A stretch of 64,000 bases of DNA from Streptomyces radicis (GCF_003626575.1 NZ_RBDY01000011.1:1-64000); one strand, 5' to 3'. Shown: positions 26,997-36,340, numbered from the stretch's first letter. The notes: a model not told the origin generated them from the letters alone. Made by a program: numbers and translations.

Positions 26997-28592
26997 ATGG
27001 ATCAGCGCATCAAAAAGATCGTGATTCTGGGTGGCGGGACCGCGGGGTGGATGTCCGCGGCCTATATGGCGAGGGCTCTGGGCGACACGGTGCGGATCAC
27101 CGTTCTCGAGGCTCCTTCGATTCCGAGGATCGGCGTCGGCGAGGCCACGATTCCCAATCTCCAACGGGTGTTCTTCGACCATCTCGGGCTCTCCGAGGAG
27201 GAGTGGATGCCCGAGTGCAACGCCGCGTACAAGGTGGCCGTCAAGTTCGTCAACTGGCGCACGCCGGGCGAGGGGCAGGCCGCCGCGCGCACGATCGACG
27301 GGTGGCCCGACCACTTCTACCACCCCTTCGGCCTCCTCCCCGAGCACGACGGGGTGCCGCTCTCCCACTACTGGGTCCACAACCGCCACAGCGGCGTCAC
27401 CGACGAGCCGTTCGACTACGCCTGCTTCCCCGGGGTGGCGCTCATGGACGCGCTCAAGGCGCCGAGGGACCGGGAGGGCAGGCCCGTCACGTGGTACGCG
27501 TGGCACTTCGACGCCCATCTGGTCGCCGACTTCCTGCGCCGCCACGCCACGTCCAAGCTCGGCGTCGTCCATGTCGAGGACGAGATGACGGAGCCGCGCC
27601 TCGACGCCCGCGGGTTCGTCACGGCGCTCGCGACCAAGAGCGGCGCGCTCCTGGACGCCGACCTGTTCATCGACTGCTCGGGCTTCCGCGGCCTGCTGAT
27701 CAACAAGGCGCTGCGCGAGCCGTTCATCGACATGAACGACCACCTGCTGTGCAACAGCGCGGTGGCGTACGCCCTGCCCCACGACGACGAGGCCCACGGC
27801 GTCGAGCCCTACACCTCGGCGATCGCCATGCGGGCGGGCTGGACGTGGAAGATCCCGATGCTGGGCCGCTTCGGCACGGGCTATGTCTACTCGGACGCGT
27901 TCTCCACCAGGGACCGGGCCACCGAGGACTTCTGCCGCCTGTGGGGCCTCGACCCCGACGCCTACGCCGACAAGCTCAACCATGTGCGTTTCCGCGTCGG
28001 CCGCAACCGCCGCGCCTGGGTGAACAACGTGGTCGGCATCGGCCTCGCGTCCTGTTTCCTCGAGCCGCTCGAATCCAGTGGCATCTACTTCATCTACGCC
28101 GCTCTGTACAACCTGGTGAAGCACTTCCCCGACAAGAATTTCGACCAGGTATTCACCGACCGGTTCAACGCCGAGATCGAGTGGATGTTTGACGACACCC
28201 GGGACTTCATCCAGGCCCATTTCGCGCTCGCGCCACGCGACGACACGCCGTTCTGGCGGGCCAACAAGGAGCTGCGCCTGCCCGACCAGATCAGGGAGAA
28301 AATCGCGATGTACCGCGCGGGCCTCCCGATCAACCGCCCCTTCAGCACCGAGGGCGAGTACTACGGCAATTTCGACGTCGAATTCCGCAACTTCTGGACC
28401 AACGGCAGCTACTACTCCATCTTCGCGGGCCTCGGCCTGGTGCCCGACCACCCCCTGCCCACCCTCACGCACCGCCAGGACTCCGTCGAGGGCGCCCAGT
28501 ACCTGTTCGAGCGGGTCAAGGAGGAGCAGCGGGAGCTCGTGGCGTCCCTTCCCTCCAACCACGCCCATCTGCGCCGCCTGCACGGCAAATGA
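26997..28592 (+). CDS. FAD-dependent tryptophan halogenase, RebH-like
   Basis: A 531-residue flavin-dependent halogenase. GGGTAGW at 12-18 binds FAD, Lys79 in NAAYKVAVKF is at the position of the essential Lys of PrnA/RebH, WTWKIP at 282-287 is the halogenase signature, and Glu359 in EPLESSGIYF matches the catalytic Glu. As far as I recall, RebH is closely similar along its whole length (for example DFIQAHF and TPFWRANKELRLPD), favouring chlorination at C7 of free tryptophan; regiochemistry is inferred, not seen. GGGAGG lies 9 nt before the ATG. It overlaps the flavin reductase start by ATGA. Confidence 0.95.
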   Translation: MDQRIKKIVILGGGTAGWMSAAYMARALGDTVRITVLEAPSIPRIGVGEATIPNLQRVFFDHLGLSEEEWMPECNAAYKVAVKFVNWRTPGEGQAAARTIDGWPDHFYHPFGLLPEHDGVPLSHYWVHNRHSGVTDEPFDYACFPGVALMDALKAPRDREGRPVTWYAWHFDAHLVADFLRRHATSKLGVVHVEDEMTEPRLDARGFVTALATKSGALLDADLFIDCSGFRGLLINKALREPFIDMNDHLLCNSAVAYALPHDDEAHGVEPYTSAIAMRAGWTWKIPMLGRFGTGYVYSDAFSTRDRATEDFCRLWGLDPDAYADKLNHVRFRVGRNRRAWVNNVVGIGLASCFLEPLESSGIYFIYAALYNLVKHFPDKNFDQVFTDRFNAEIEWMFDDTRDFIQAHFALAPRDDTPFWRANKELRLPDQIREKIAMYRAGLPINRPFSTEGEYYGNFDVEFRNFWTNGSYYSIFAGLGLVPDHPLPTLTHRQDSVEGAQYLFERVKEEQRELVASLPSNHAHLRRLHGK

Positions 28593-29098
28593 CGCGGGGA
28601 GCGCCGGCGATGGACATCGACGACTACCGGGCGCTGATGAGCGCGTTCCCCACGGGCGTCGCGGTGGTGACCAGCATCGACGAGAACGCCGAGCCCAGGG
28701 GCGCCACCTGCTCCTCGCTGTGCAGCGTGACGCTGACCCCGCCCACCCTGCTGGTGTGCCTGACCACGCGCAGCAGCACCCTGGCCGCGATCCGGGACAG
28801 CGGCAGGTTCGGCGTCAACCTCCTGCACGCCCGCGCCAGGCGCACCGCGGAGATCTTCGCCACGCCGGTCGACGACCGGTTCGGGCAGGTCCCCTGGAAG
28901 CAGTTGGGCCAGGGCGGGGTGCCCTGGCTCATACGTGACGCCTTCGCGGTCGCCGACTGCCGCGTCGCGGGCCTCTCGGCGGTGGGCAGCCACACGATCG
29001 TCCTGGGCCGTGTGGCGGGCACCCACTCCTCACCCGCGGTCCCGTTGCTCTACGGGCTGCGGCAGTTCTCGCGATGGATTCCCGAGGAGGGCGCTTGA
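28589..29098 (+). CDS. flavin reductase (RebF-like) supplying FADH2 to the halogenase
   Basis: A 169-residue flavin reductase-like protein with AFPTGVAVVTSIDENAEPRGATCSSLCSVTL and PPTLLVCLTTRSST, then SGRFGVNLL, typical of NAD(P)H:flavin oxidoreductases that serve two-component monooxygenases and halogenases. The first ATG overlaps the halogenase stop (ATGA at 28589-28592); a second ATG at 28610, with GGGGAG upstream, is an alternative. The coupling to the halogenase gene indicates that the two proteins are made in step. Confidence 0.92.
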   Translation: MTRGAPAMDIDDYRALMSAFPTGVAVVTSIDENAEPRGATCSSLCSVTLTPPTLLVCLTTRSSTLAAIRDSGRFGVNLLHARARRTAEIFATPVDDRFGQVPWKQLGQGGVPWLIRDAFAVADCRVAGLSAVGSHTIVLGRVAGTHSSPAVPLLYGLRQFSRWIPEEGA

Positions 29099-29239
29099 TG
29101 TTCTCCGCGCGCGGGCGCGCGCTCTCGTCCACCCGCCCACCCTCGTGAAAAGGTGCGATTCCAGGCGTCATTGCTGTAACAGGGGTAACAGCTTGATTAT
29201 GAGATGAGTCGGAACAATACATATTCGCCCAGGAATCGC

Positions 29240-32110
29240 ATGCCATCGCGCCATCTCGCCTCGCCCGTTCCCCCGTCCCTCCCCACGCGCCCCGAAGCCC
29301 GCGCCGCCCCGCCGCTCCTCGGCAGGGACCGGCAGTGGCAGCTGGTGCAACGGCTCCTCGACGCGGCCAGATCCGCGCCGCGCCGCGGCGGCGTGCTCCT
29401 GGTGGAGGGCCTGCCCGGGACCGGCAGGAGCAGGCTGCTGAACGACGCGGCGGCCCTGGCGGCGCGCGGCGGATTCTCGGCGGCGCACGCCGCGGCGGAC
29501 GAGCTGCGCAGGGCGATGCCCCTCGCGCCGCTCGCCGCCGCGTTGGGCCAAGGGCCCGGGGGCGGCCCCCAGAGCACGGGCGCCGGGCCCTCGGCCCCCC
29601 AGGGCGGCGGCCCCCCGGGGAACGCCGCGCTGATCGAGCGACTGAGCGCCCGCGTCGACGAGTTGCTGCGCAGCGGCCCGGTGGCCGTCGTGCTCGACGA
29701 CCTCCACTGGGCCGACGCCGTCACCCTCGCCGCGGTGCGCGCCCTGGTGACCCGCTTCGCCGCCCAGCCCGTCGTGTGGCTGCTCGCCCGGTGCACGGGC
29801 GAGGGCGGCTCCACGGTCGAGCGGCTGTTCACCGTGCTGCGCGAGTCCGAGGGCGCCGAGCTGCTCCCGCTCACCCCGCTCGCCCCGCGCGCCGTGGCCG
29901 AGTTGACGGCCCAGCGGCTCGGGGCCGAGCCCGCCGCCGAGCTGCTCGCCTATGTCGAGGGCGCCGACGGCAACCCCGCCGCCCTGGTCGCCCTGCTCGA
30001 CGGCCTCGCCGAGGAGCGGCGCGTCCAGATCGTCGACGGGCGGGCGCGGCTCGCGCGTTGCCCGTCGGGCGGCCTCCCGCCGCACGGGTTCGGCGCGCTG
30101 GTGCGCCGCCGCATGGAGCCGTTCCACCCGACCACCAGGCTGCTGCTCGACGTGGCCGCGGTGCTCGGGCGGGCCTCCACGCCCGACGACATGGCGCGCA
30201 TGCTGGGCGAGACCCCGGCCGCGGTCCTGCCCGCGCTGCGCGAGGCGCTGGCCTCCCGGATGGTGGTGTGCGAGGAGGACGCGATCGCCTTCCGCCACGA
30301 GCTGGTGCGGCACGCGCTGCTCGCCACGATCCCCGGTCCTTTGCGCGGCGCCCTGCACCGCCAGGCCGCCGACATGATCCTGGGCCGCGACGGAGGCGTG
30401 CAGCGCGCCGCGGCCCACCTCGTGCACGGCGCGCGCCGCGGCGACGGGCAGGCGGTCGAGGTGCTGCGCGCCGCCGCGTCCGCCGTCGCGGCCGCCGAGC
30501 CGCGCGCCGCGGCCGAGCTCGCCCTGCGCGCCCTGGAGATCAGCCGCCCCGAGGACGCCGCGCGGCCGCGGCTGTTCCGCGTCGCGGTCGAGGCGTTGAC
30601 CCGCGTGGGCCCGCTGCCCCGCGCGGTCGCGCTGGCCCGCGAGGCGCTCGCGGGGCCGCTCCCCGCCGACCAGGCGACCGCGCTGCGCCACGGCCTCTCG
30701 CGCGCGCTGCTCCTCGCCGGTCGCGCCGCCGAGACCGCGCCACAGGACCCGCCCCCGGCCGACCTCCCCGAGGAGGCGCTGGTCGCCGACCTGCACGGGC
30801 TCGCCGCGCTCGACGTGTCCGCGGCCGCGCGGCGGGCCCGCGAGGAGACCGAGCGGCGCGCCGCCGCCTCGTCGGGGCTGCTCGGCGTGCTGGCCACCAC
30901 CCACTGGTGCGCGGGCCGCGTCGGCGAGGCGCTGCGCGTCGCCCGCGCCGCCGTGGCCCGCGCCGAGGACGAGGCCCCTGGCCCCGGCACGAGCCCCGTG
31001 CCGCCCCGGCTGCTCCTGGCGTCGATGCTCACCCAGCTGCGGCAGACCGCCGAGGCCACGGCCACGGTCGAGCTGCTCGCCGCCGAGATCGAGGCCGACG
31101 GCACACCCGTGCTGCGCGGCGCGCCCATGATCCTCAACGCCTGCCTCGCCCTGGCAAGGGGCGCCCCCGACGCCGCGGCCACCGAGGCCACCGAGGGCCT
31201 CGCCGCCGCCGAGGAGACGGGCATGGCGCTGCTGTCCTCGCTCGGCGGGCGCGTGCTGGCCGAAGTAGCGCTCAGGCGCGGCGACCTGGCCGCCGCCGAC
31301 GGACACGTCGAACGCCTCGCGGGGCGCGTGGCCGAGCAGCGGGCCGAGAGCGACGAGGCACGCGCGCTCACCGCGCTCTGCGGCTGGCTCGCCGCCAGGC
31401 TGGCCGCCGCCCGCGGCGATCTCACCGCCCTGGCCACGGCGTTACGGACCGTCCATGGGGACCGGCGCGCCCTGCGCCGCCTCCTGGTCGCCGAGCCCGC
31501 CGCCGCGGCCTGGCTGGTGCGCGCCGCCCTCGACGCGGGGGATCGCGAGACGGCCGGGGCCACCGCGGGGCTGGCCCAGGGCCTCGCCTCCGACAACGCC
31601 GAGGTGCCCTCGCTCGCCGCCGCCGCGATGCACGCCTCGGGCCTGTACGAGCGGGACCGCTGGGCACTGCGGCGCGCGGGGGAGGAGCATCAGGACCCCT
31701 GGGCGCGCGCCTCGGCCGCCGAGGACCTCGGCTGCCTGCCGGGCGGCGACAGGGAGGCGGCCGTCGACGCCCTCGACCGTGCCATGTCCGGGTACGCCAG
31801 GCTCGGCGCCGAGCGTGACGAGGCCCGGGTGCGCCGCAGGCTGCGGCGCCTCGGGGTGCGGCGGCGGCACTGGAAGCACGCCCACCGGCCCACATCGGGG
31901 TGGGCCAGCCTGACGGCGACCGAGCGGCGCGTGGCCGACCTGGTCGCCCAGGGCATGACCAACCGGCAGGCCGCCGCGCAGCTGTTCCTCTCCCCGCACA
32001 CCGTGGGCTTCCATCTGCGGCAAATATTCCGGAAGTTGGGCATCCAGTCCCGCATCGAGCTGGTGCGCCTGCACGCCGACGCGGTCGAGGGCCCGAGGGG
32101 CGCGGCCTGA
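29240..32110 (+). CDS. LuxR-family LAL transcriptional activator of the bisindole cluster
   Basis: A 956-residue regulator. The N-terminal AAA ATPase has Walker A EGLPGTGRSRLL (about 56-67) and Walker B VAVVLDDLHWAD. A long helical TPR-like middle follows, and the C-terminal LuxR helix-turn-helix is LTATERRVADLVAQGMTNRQ through SPHTVGFHLRQIFRKLGI. ATG 29240 is preferred because AGGA lies 5 nt upstream; ATG 29204 would add 12 residues encoded by AT-rich sequence. The genes of rebeccamycin-type clusters include comparable LAL activators. A single TTA codon makes its translation likely to depend on bldA tRNA. Confidence 0.88.
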   Translation: MPSRHLASPVPPSLPTRPEARAAPPLLGRDRQWQLVQRLLDAARSAPRRGGVLLVEGLPGTGRSRLLNDAAALAARGGFSAAHAAADELRRAMPLAPLAAALGQGPGGGPQSTGAGPSAPQGGGPPGNAALIERLSARVDELLRSGPVAVVLDDLHWADAVTLAAVRALVTRFAAQPVVWLLARCTGEGGSTVERLFTVLRESEGAELLPLTPLAPRAVAELTAQRLGAEPAAELLAYVEGADGNPAALVALLDGLAEERRVQIVDGRARLARCPSGGLPPHGFGALVRRRMEPFHPTTRLLLDVAAVLGRASTPDDMARMLGETPAAVLPALREALASRMVVCEEDAIAFRHELVRHALLATIPGPLRGALHRQAADMILGRDGGVQRAAAHLVHGARRGDGQAVEVLRAAASAVAAAEPRAAAELALRALEISRPEDAARPRLFRVAVEALTRVGPLPRAVALAREALAGPLPADQATALRHGLSRALLLAGRAAETAPQDPPPADLPEEALVADLHGLAALDVSAAARRAREETERRAAASSGLLGVLATTHWCAGRVGEALRVARAAVARAEDEAPGPGTSPVPPRLLLASMLTQLRQTAEATATVELLAAEIEADGTPVLRGAPMILNACLALARGAPDAAATEATEGLAAAEETGMALLSSLGGRVLAEVALRRGDLAAADGHVERLAGRVAEQRAESDEARALTALCGWLAARLAAARGDLTALATALRTVHGDRRALRRLLVAEPAAAAWLVRAALDAGDRETAGATAGLAQGLASDNAEVPSLAAAAMHASGLYERDRWALRRAGEEHQDPWARASAAEDLGCLPGGDREAAVDALDRAMSGYARLGAERDEARVRRRLRRLGVRRRHWKHAHRPTSGWASLTATERRVADLVAQGMTNRQAAAQLFLSPHTVGFHLRQIFRKLGIQSRIELVRLHADAVEGPRGAA
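31442..31444 (+). other. in-frame TTA leucine codon in the LAL regulator
   Basis: Codon 735 of the regulator, in the context ALATA-L-RTVHG, is TTA. TTA is rare in streptomycetes and is read by the developmentally controlled bldA tRNA, so the codon would tie activation of the cluster to development. Seen directly in the sequence; the regulatory consequence is established knowledge applied to this case. Confidence 0.85.
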
Positions 32111-32117
32111 CCCGGGG

Positions 32118-33023
32118 TCACGCCGACGCGGCCCGCCAGCCGTGCTCGGCCCTGAAGCCGATCAGCTCGCGGGCCGCCGACGAGTCGAGCGCCGAGCCGA
32201 ACGCCCCGAGCCCCGCCCTGAGCTCGGTCGCGGGGTGGTAGCGCGCGAACAGCTCGGCGTTGGGCACATCCGACGCCGAGTCGGGCGCGGCCACGTTGAG
32301 CGCGTGATACCCGGTCAGGCCCGAGCGCAGCGCGGCCAGCACCGCCCCGGCCGCGTCCCTGGTGTCGAGCCAGGCCCACAGCTCGCGGCGGTTCACCCCG
32401 GGGTCGCGCCGCACCCGCTCCAGGTGCGCCGCGAGCCGCTCCCCCTCCCCGACGAAGGGGAAGCGCAGCAGCGTGCAGGGCATGCCCCAGCGCCGCCACG
32501 CGAACGCGCCCACCTCCTCGCCGAGCACCTTGGACAGCCCGTAGGAGTCGACGGCCACGGTCGGCTGCGCCTCGTCCACCGGGACATAGGGCGGCGACAG
32601 CTCGCGCCCGGCCCACGCGTAGCCGTAACGCGACACGCTGGACGCGGCCACCGCCGTGCGCGCGCCCGCGCGCCCGGCCCCGTCGAGGACCAGGAACGCG
32701 GTGTGGACGTTCTGGATCAGCGTCTGGTCATCGGGCACGAAGCCGGGGGCCGGGATCGCCGCCAGGTGCACCACGGCGTCCACCGGTCCATCGGGCCCGG
32801 TCAGCGCGGAGGCGACGAACTCCGGGTCGCGGAGGTCGCCGACGAGCGACCGCTCGGCGCCGACGCCATCGGCGGCCCGCCGGTCCACGGCGACGACCCG
32901 CAGGCCCGCCGCGACCAGCGCCCGCGCCGTCGTGCGCCCGATGCCCCCCGCGGCGCCCGTCACGGCGACCACGTCGCCGGGGCCGATGACGCGCCGCTGA
33001 TCCCTGTCCACGAGCTCGTTCAC
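32118..33023 (-). CDS. NAD-dependent epimerase/dehydratase family protein (extended SDR)
   Basis: A protein of about 301 residues with the extended-SDR pattern: VVAVTGAAGGIGRTTARALVAAG for NAD(P), LVGDLRDPEF, VDAVVHLAAIPAPG, and the catalytic SYGLSK (YxxxK). It probably acts on a sugar nucleotide or similar substrate. The gene converges on the LAL regulator with only 7 nt between stops. No sugar-transfer genes are near, so involvement in the bisindole cluster is doubtful. The start is uncertain: the GTG at 33023 is the nearest reasonable one, and the frame is open a further 27 codons. Confidence 0.75.
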   Translation of the reverse strand: MNELVDRDQRRVIGPGDVVAVTGAAGGIGRTTARALVAAGLRVVAVDRRAADGVGAERSLVGDLRDPEFVASALTGPDGPVDAVVHLAAIPAPGFVPDDQTLIQNVHTAFLVLDGAGRAGARTAVAASSVSRYGYAWAGRELSPPYVPVDEAQPTVAVDSYGLSKVLGEEVGAFAWRRWGMPCTLLRFPFVGEGERLAAHLERVRRDPGVNRRELWAWLDTRDAAGAVLAALRSGLTGYHALNVAAPDSASDVPNAELFARYHPATELRAGLGAFGSALDSSAARELIGFRAEHGWRAASA

Positions 33024-33202
33024 CCCCGAGAGAAGGACGACCGGCAGAGTTTGACGGCCGACCCCGTCATGTCGTCGTGGAACAGCCCGTGGAAGCGCGC
33101 GCACGCGAAGCCGCGATGCTCGCGCACGCGCGCCACCCGTCGAGCCGCTGGATCAACTCTCCCGGCTCAGGCCCCGGTTCGGCCGCGGCTCAGGCCGTCC
33201 CC

Positions 33203-34540
33203 TCAGGCCACCTCCACATAGTCGAGCTCGGCCCATCTGCTCTGGAACTGGAGCCTGACGGTGTTCCGCCCCTCGACCAGCTCGACCGGCACCGACACCT
33301 CGGTCCAGTTCTCCCAGCCGCGGTCCTGATAGGTCACCGTGCCCGCGGGCGCGCCGTTGATCGAGAGCGTGTGCCGCGCCTCGCCGTACCCCGCCGCGTA
33401 CCCGATGTGCAGCGTATGGGCCCCCGACCCCGCGGCGAACACCGTGATGTCGACCCAGCTGTCCGCGTGGTCGATTCCCGCGGCCACCGCGCCCTGCGAG
33501 GCGCTGCCGGTCTGGCGCACCGACGCGTTGCTGAGCGAGCCCCGCTCCGCCTCGTGCCGCACGCGGCTGCCGCGCACCACGGGGTAGTCGTTGTCCCAGC
33601 CCAGCTGGGCCACGTACATGCCGCGCCCGCCCTCGGGGCGCCAGCCGTGGAAGAGGATGCGGCCGTCCACGATGTCGGCGCCACCGGGGCCGTCGACCGC
33701 GTTGTCCAGGGTCGCCGTCGTCATCAGTGGCCGGTAGGCACGCGTGTACGGGCCGGTCAGCGACGTCGAGACGGCGTAGCTCGTCTGGTAGTTGGACGTC
33801 GTGTACACGCCCGCGGAGTAGAACAGCACATAGTGCGAGGCGCGCTTGATGAGCACCGGCGCCTCGATCACGCCGTCCTCGGACGGCAGGTCGTTGCGCA
33901 GCAGCTCGGTCCTGCCGCCCACGAACGTGATCCCGTCGGCCTCCGTCCGCTGGAGCCACAGGATCGCGGGCTGGCCCACGGCGTTGCCGTCGTTCTTGTA
34001 GAGCAGATAGCGCGTGCCGTCGGTGTCGACGAAGCTCGACGGGTCGATGTCGCCGCCCTCGCCCGCGTTGCACACCAGCGGCTGGTCGGACGTCGCGAGG
34101 AACGGTCCCGCCGGGCTGTCGGCGAGCGCCGCGCCCAGGCACATGCGGCCCGACGCGGTGTCGGGGCCCGTGAAGTACATGAGGTAACGCCCGTCGGCGC
34201 GCCGCGAGACGTCGGGCGCCCAGAAGCCGCCGCTCCCGGTCCACGCGGGCCTGTCGGGCATCACATCGCCCTGGACGGTCCAGGGCCCGTCGGCGGACGG
34301 GGCGGTGGCGTGCGGCACGCGGCCGTGCCGCGAGCTCGTCGAGTACGCGTGGTAGGTGCCGCCGTCGACGAAGATCTCGGGGTCGGGGAAGTCGTCGTTG
34401 ATCACCAGGTTCGGGGGGACGGAGAGCGCCGCCGGGTCATCGGCGCGCTCGCCCGGCGCGCTCGCGGACGCGGGGGACAGCGGCAGCAGCGTGAGCAGCA
34501 CCGCCACGGCGCCCAGCAGGGCGCCTGTCGTTCTGCGCAT
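33203..34540 (-). CDS. secreted GH43 family glycosidase with C-terminal carbohydrate-binding module
   Basis: A 445-residue protein with a signal peptide (MRRTTGALLGAVAVLLTLLPLSPASA) and a five-bladed propeller of the GH43 type. The general base Asp is in INDDFPDPEIFVDGG, the middle Asp region is GDIDPSSFVDTDG, and the acid Glu is in DGVIEAPVLIKR. From about residue 315 a CBM6/35-like sandwich follows (YEAxxG-like RHEAERGSL, then DSWVDITVFAAGSGAH and NTVRLQFQSRWAELDYVEV). It likely releases arabinose or xylose from plant polysaccharides. Tandem arrangement with the amidase upstream, but a very strong hairpin separates them. Confidence 0.85.
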   Translation of the reverse strand: MRRTTGALLGAVAVLLTLLPLSPASASAPGERADDPAALSVPPNLVINDDFPDPEIFVDGGTYHAYSTSSRHGRVPHATAPSADGPWTVQGDVMPDRPAWTGSGGFWAPDVSRRADGRYLMYFTGPDTASGRMCLGAALADSPAGPFLATSDQPLVCNAGEGGDIDPSSFVDTDGTRYLLYKNDGNAVGQPAILWLQRTEADGITFVGGRTELLRNDLPSEDGVIEAPVLIKRASHYVLFYSAGVYTTSNYQTSYAVSTSLTGPYTRAYRPLMTTATLDNAVDGPGGADIVDGRILFHGWRPEGGRGMYVAQLGWDNDYPVVRGSRVRHEAERGSLSNASVRQTGSASQGAVAAGIDHADSWVDITVFAAGSGAHTLHIGYAAGYGEARHTLSINGAPAGTVTYQDRGWENWTEVSVPVELVEGRNTVRLQFQSRWAELDYVEVA

Positions 34541-34562
34541 GAACGGCCCTTTCCACGGGGGG

Positions 34563-34608
34563 ACATGAAGGGGCGCGCGTGACACGCGTCACGCGCGCCC
34601 CTTCATGT
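34563..34608 (-). terminator. very long terminator hairpin after the amidase gene
   Basis: A 21-bp perfect inverted repeat: the arm at 34563-34583 (starting ACATGAAGGGGCGCGCGTGA) is exactly complementary to 34588-34608, with ACGC as loop. It lies 4 nt beyond the amidase stop and ends 22 nt before the GH43 start on the same strand, so it should isolate the GH43 gene from upstream transcription. Confidence 0.8.
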
Positions 34609-34612
34609 CGGT

Positions 34613-36193
34613 CTACCTGCCCGCCTGGAGGGCTGTCCAGGTCTGCGGACCGACGAGACCGTCCGCATCGAGCCCTCGGGAGGACTGGTAGTCGGTCACG
34701 GCCTGCCCGGTGAGCGGGCCGAACTGCCCGTCCACCGAGATGGTCCTGCCCAACGCGGCGGTCAGCGCCCGCTGGAGCCTGGAGACCGCCTCACCCGTGC
34801 TGCCCTGGCCCAACGAGGTCTGCGCGCCCGCGGAGAGCAGCGCGGTCCACGTCTGCCGCCCGACGATGCCGTCGGAGCCCAGGCCCTTGGCGGTCTGGAA
34901 CGCGCGGACCGCCGCCTCGGTGGCGGGCCCGAACTGGCCGTCCACCGTGCCCGCGTCCTGCCCGTTCTGGTTGAGCAGGTACTGGAGCGCGTTCACCTGG
35001 GCGCCCGACGAGCCTGACCTCAGGGTCGAGTAGGACGGGAAGTCCAGCTCGGGCGTGCCCGGCTCGCCCGGGTCGCCCGGGTCGCCGCCGACCAGCTCCA
35101 TGTAGTAGTTCCAGTCCCAGTTGGGACCGGGGTCGGTGTGGTCGTTGCCCGGCACCTCGGCGTGGCCGACGATGTGCTGCCGGTCGAGCGGGATGCCGTG
35201 CTCGGCCGCGAGGTGGGCGGTCAGCGAGGCGGACGAGCGGTACATCGAGTCCGTGAACCACTCCGGCTCGTCCACCCAGCCCTCGTGCTCGATGCCGATG
35301 CTGTTCGCGTTGGCCGAGCGCGCGTGCCACGCGGTGTCCCCGTCGCGCACGGTCTGCGTGACCTCGCCGTCCGACGAGCGGATGACGTAGTGGGCGCTGA
35401 CCTGCGAGGCGGGGTTCTGGAACCAGCTGATCGAGCCCGCGTAGGAGCCCTGGGTGACATGGATGACCACGGTGTCGATGGCCGAGGAGCGGCCCGCCGC
35501 GTAGTTCGCGGTGTGCGCGGGGACCCACAGGGCCGGTGGGTAGTCCGCGCTGAGCGCGCCCACGTCGGCGGCGTCGAGGGAGCCGCGGTCGGGGAAGACG
35601 GGGCGCGGCGTGACCACCACCGTCTCACCGCCGTCGACGGCCGCCTCGACGCCCTTCTCCAACAGGTCGTAGACGGCGTCGGCGTACAGCCGCGCGGCCG
35701 CGTCCGACGAGGCGCCGCCGTACTCGACGACGATGTCGTACCAGGCGTCGACGTCGTCGTCCTGGCCTTCGATGTCCACGCCGAGGTCGTCGGCATACGC
35801 GCGTAGAACTGCCGCGGCGCCAAGGATGTTGGCCGGGGTGCTCTCGCGCAGCTCGTCGACGGGGAGGCCGGTCTCGTCGGCCGCCAGGTCGAGCGTTCGG
35901 TGGGTGGGGTTGTCGACCAGGTGCATCACGCCGTAGCCGCGGGCCTGGCTGGGGAGCCCGTCGTGGCCGTTGAGCCTGGTCTCGCCGTAGCCGACCGCGA
36001 CCAGCAGGTCGCGGGGGACGTCATAGGCGGCCGCGGCCTCGTCGAACGCGGCGTTGACGCCCGAGGGGACGCGGGGCGAGTCGGTGGCGCCTGTGGCCGT
36101 CGCGGGCTGGGCCGAGGCGAGCAGGGCCGTCAGGGCCACGCCCGCCAGGGCCGTCGCGGCCAGGCGCCCGGTGGGGGCAGATCGTCTGAACAC
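34613..36193 (-). CDS. secreted N-acetylmuramoyl-L-alanine amidase with two peptidoglycan-binding repeats
   Basis: A 526-residue exported cell-wall hydrolase. The signal peptide (LAATALAGVALTALLASAQPATA) is followed by a region resembling lysozyme-like lytic domains (YDVPRDLLVAVGYGETRLNGHDG), then an amidase_2 domain: the zinc ligands are in DTVVIHVTQGSYAG, IEHEGWVDEP and VGHAEVPGNDHTDPGPNWDW. Two PG_binding_1 repeats close the protein, each with a VDGQFGP segment and a VGxQTWTAL end. It would cut the bond between muramic acid and L-Ala and remain bound to the wall. Confidence 0.92.
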   Translation of the reverse strand: MFRRSAPTGRLAATALAGVALTALLASAQPATATGATDSPRVPSGVNAAFDEAAAAYDVPRDLLVAVGYGETRLNGHDGLPSQARGYGVMHLVDNPTHRTLDLAADETGLPVDELRESTPANILGAAAVLRAYADDLGVDIEGQDDDVDAWYDIVVEYGGASSDAAARLYADAVYDLLEKGVEAAVDGGETVVVTPRPVFPDRGSLDAADVGALSADYPPALWVPAHTANYAAGRSSAIDTVVIHVTQGSYAGSISWFQNPASQVSAHYVIRSSDGEVTQTVRDGDTAWHARSANANSIGIEHEGWVDEPEWFTDSMYRSSASLTAHLAAEHGIPLDRQHIVGHAEVPGNDHTDPGPNWDWNYYMELVGGDPGDPGEPGTPELDFPSYSTLRSGSSGAQVNALQYLLNQNGQDAGTVDGQFGPATEAAVRAFQTAKGLGSDGIVGRQTWTALLSAGAQTSLGQGSTGEAVSRLQRALTAALGRTISVDGQFGPLTGQAVTDYQSSRGLDADGLVGPQTWTALQAGR

Positions 36194-36266
36194 GCTTCTC
36201 CGTTCGCAGATCGGTACGCGGCGCCCCGTGGGGTCGGGCGCGCGCCTGATCCACCCTCAGGTCCGG

Positions 36267-36340
36267 GACATGGCCATGTCAACGACCCAGGGCCCGAAGT
36301 CGCCGACAAGTCGAATTGCCTTGACAGGAAAAATTGTCGG
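36267..36340. promoter_or_regulatory. dyads in the amidase/ArsR divergent promoter
   Basis: A perfect 14-bp palindrome GACATGGCCATGTC occupies 36267-36280. CCGACAA at 36303-36309 is repeated inverted as TTGTCGG at 36334-36340, with TTGACA between them; the latter pair ends 15 nt before the ArsR start. Either may be the binding site of the adjacent ArsR protein. Confidence 0.4.
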
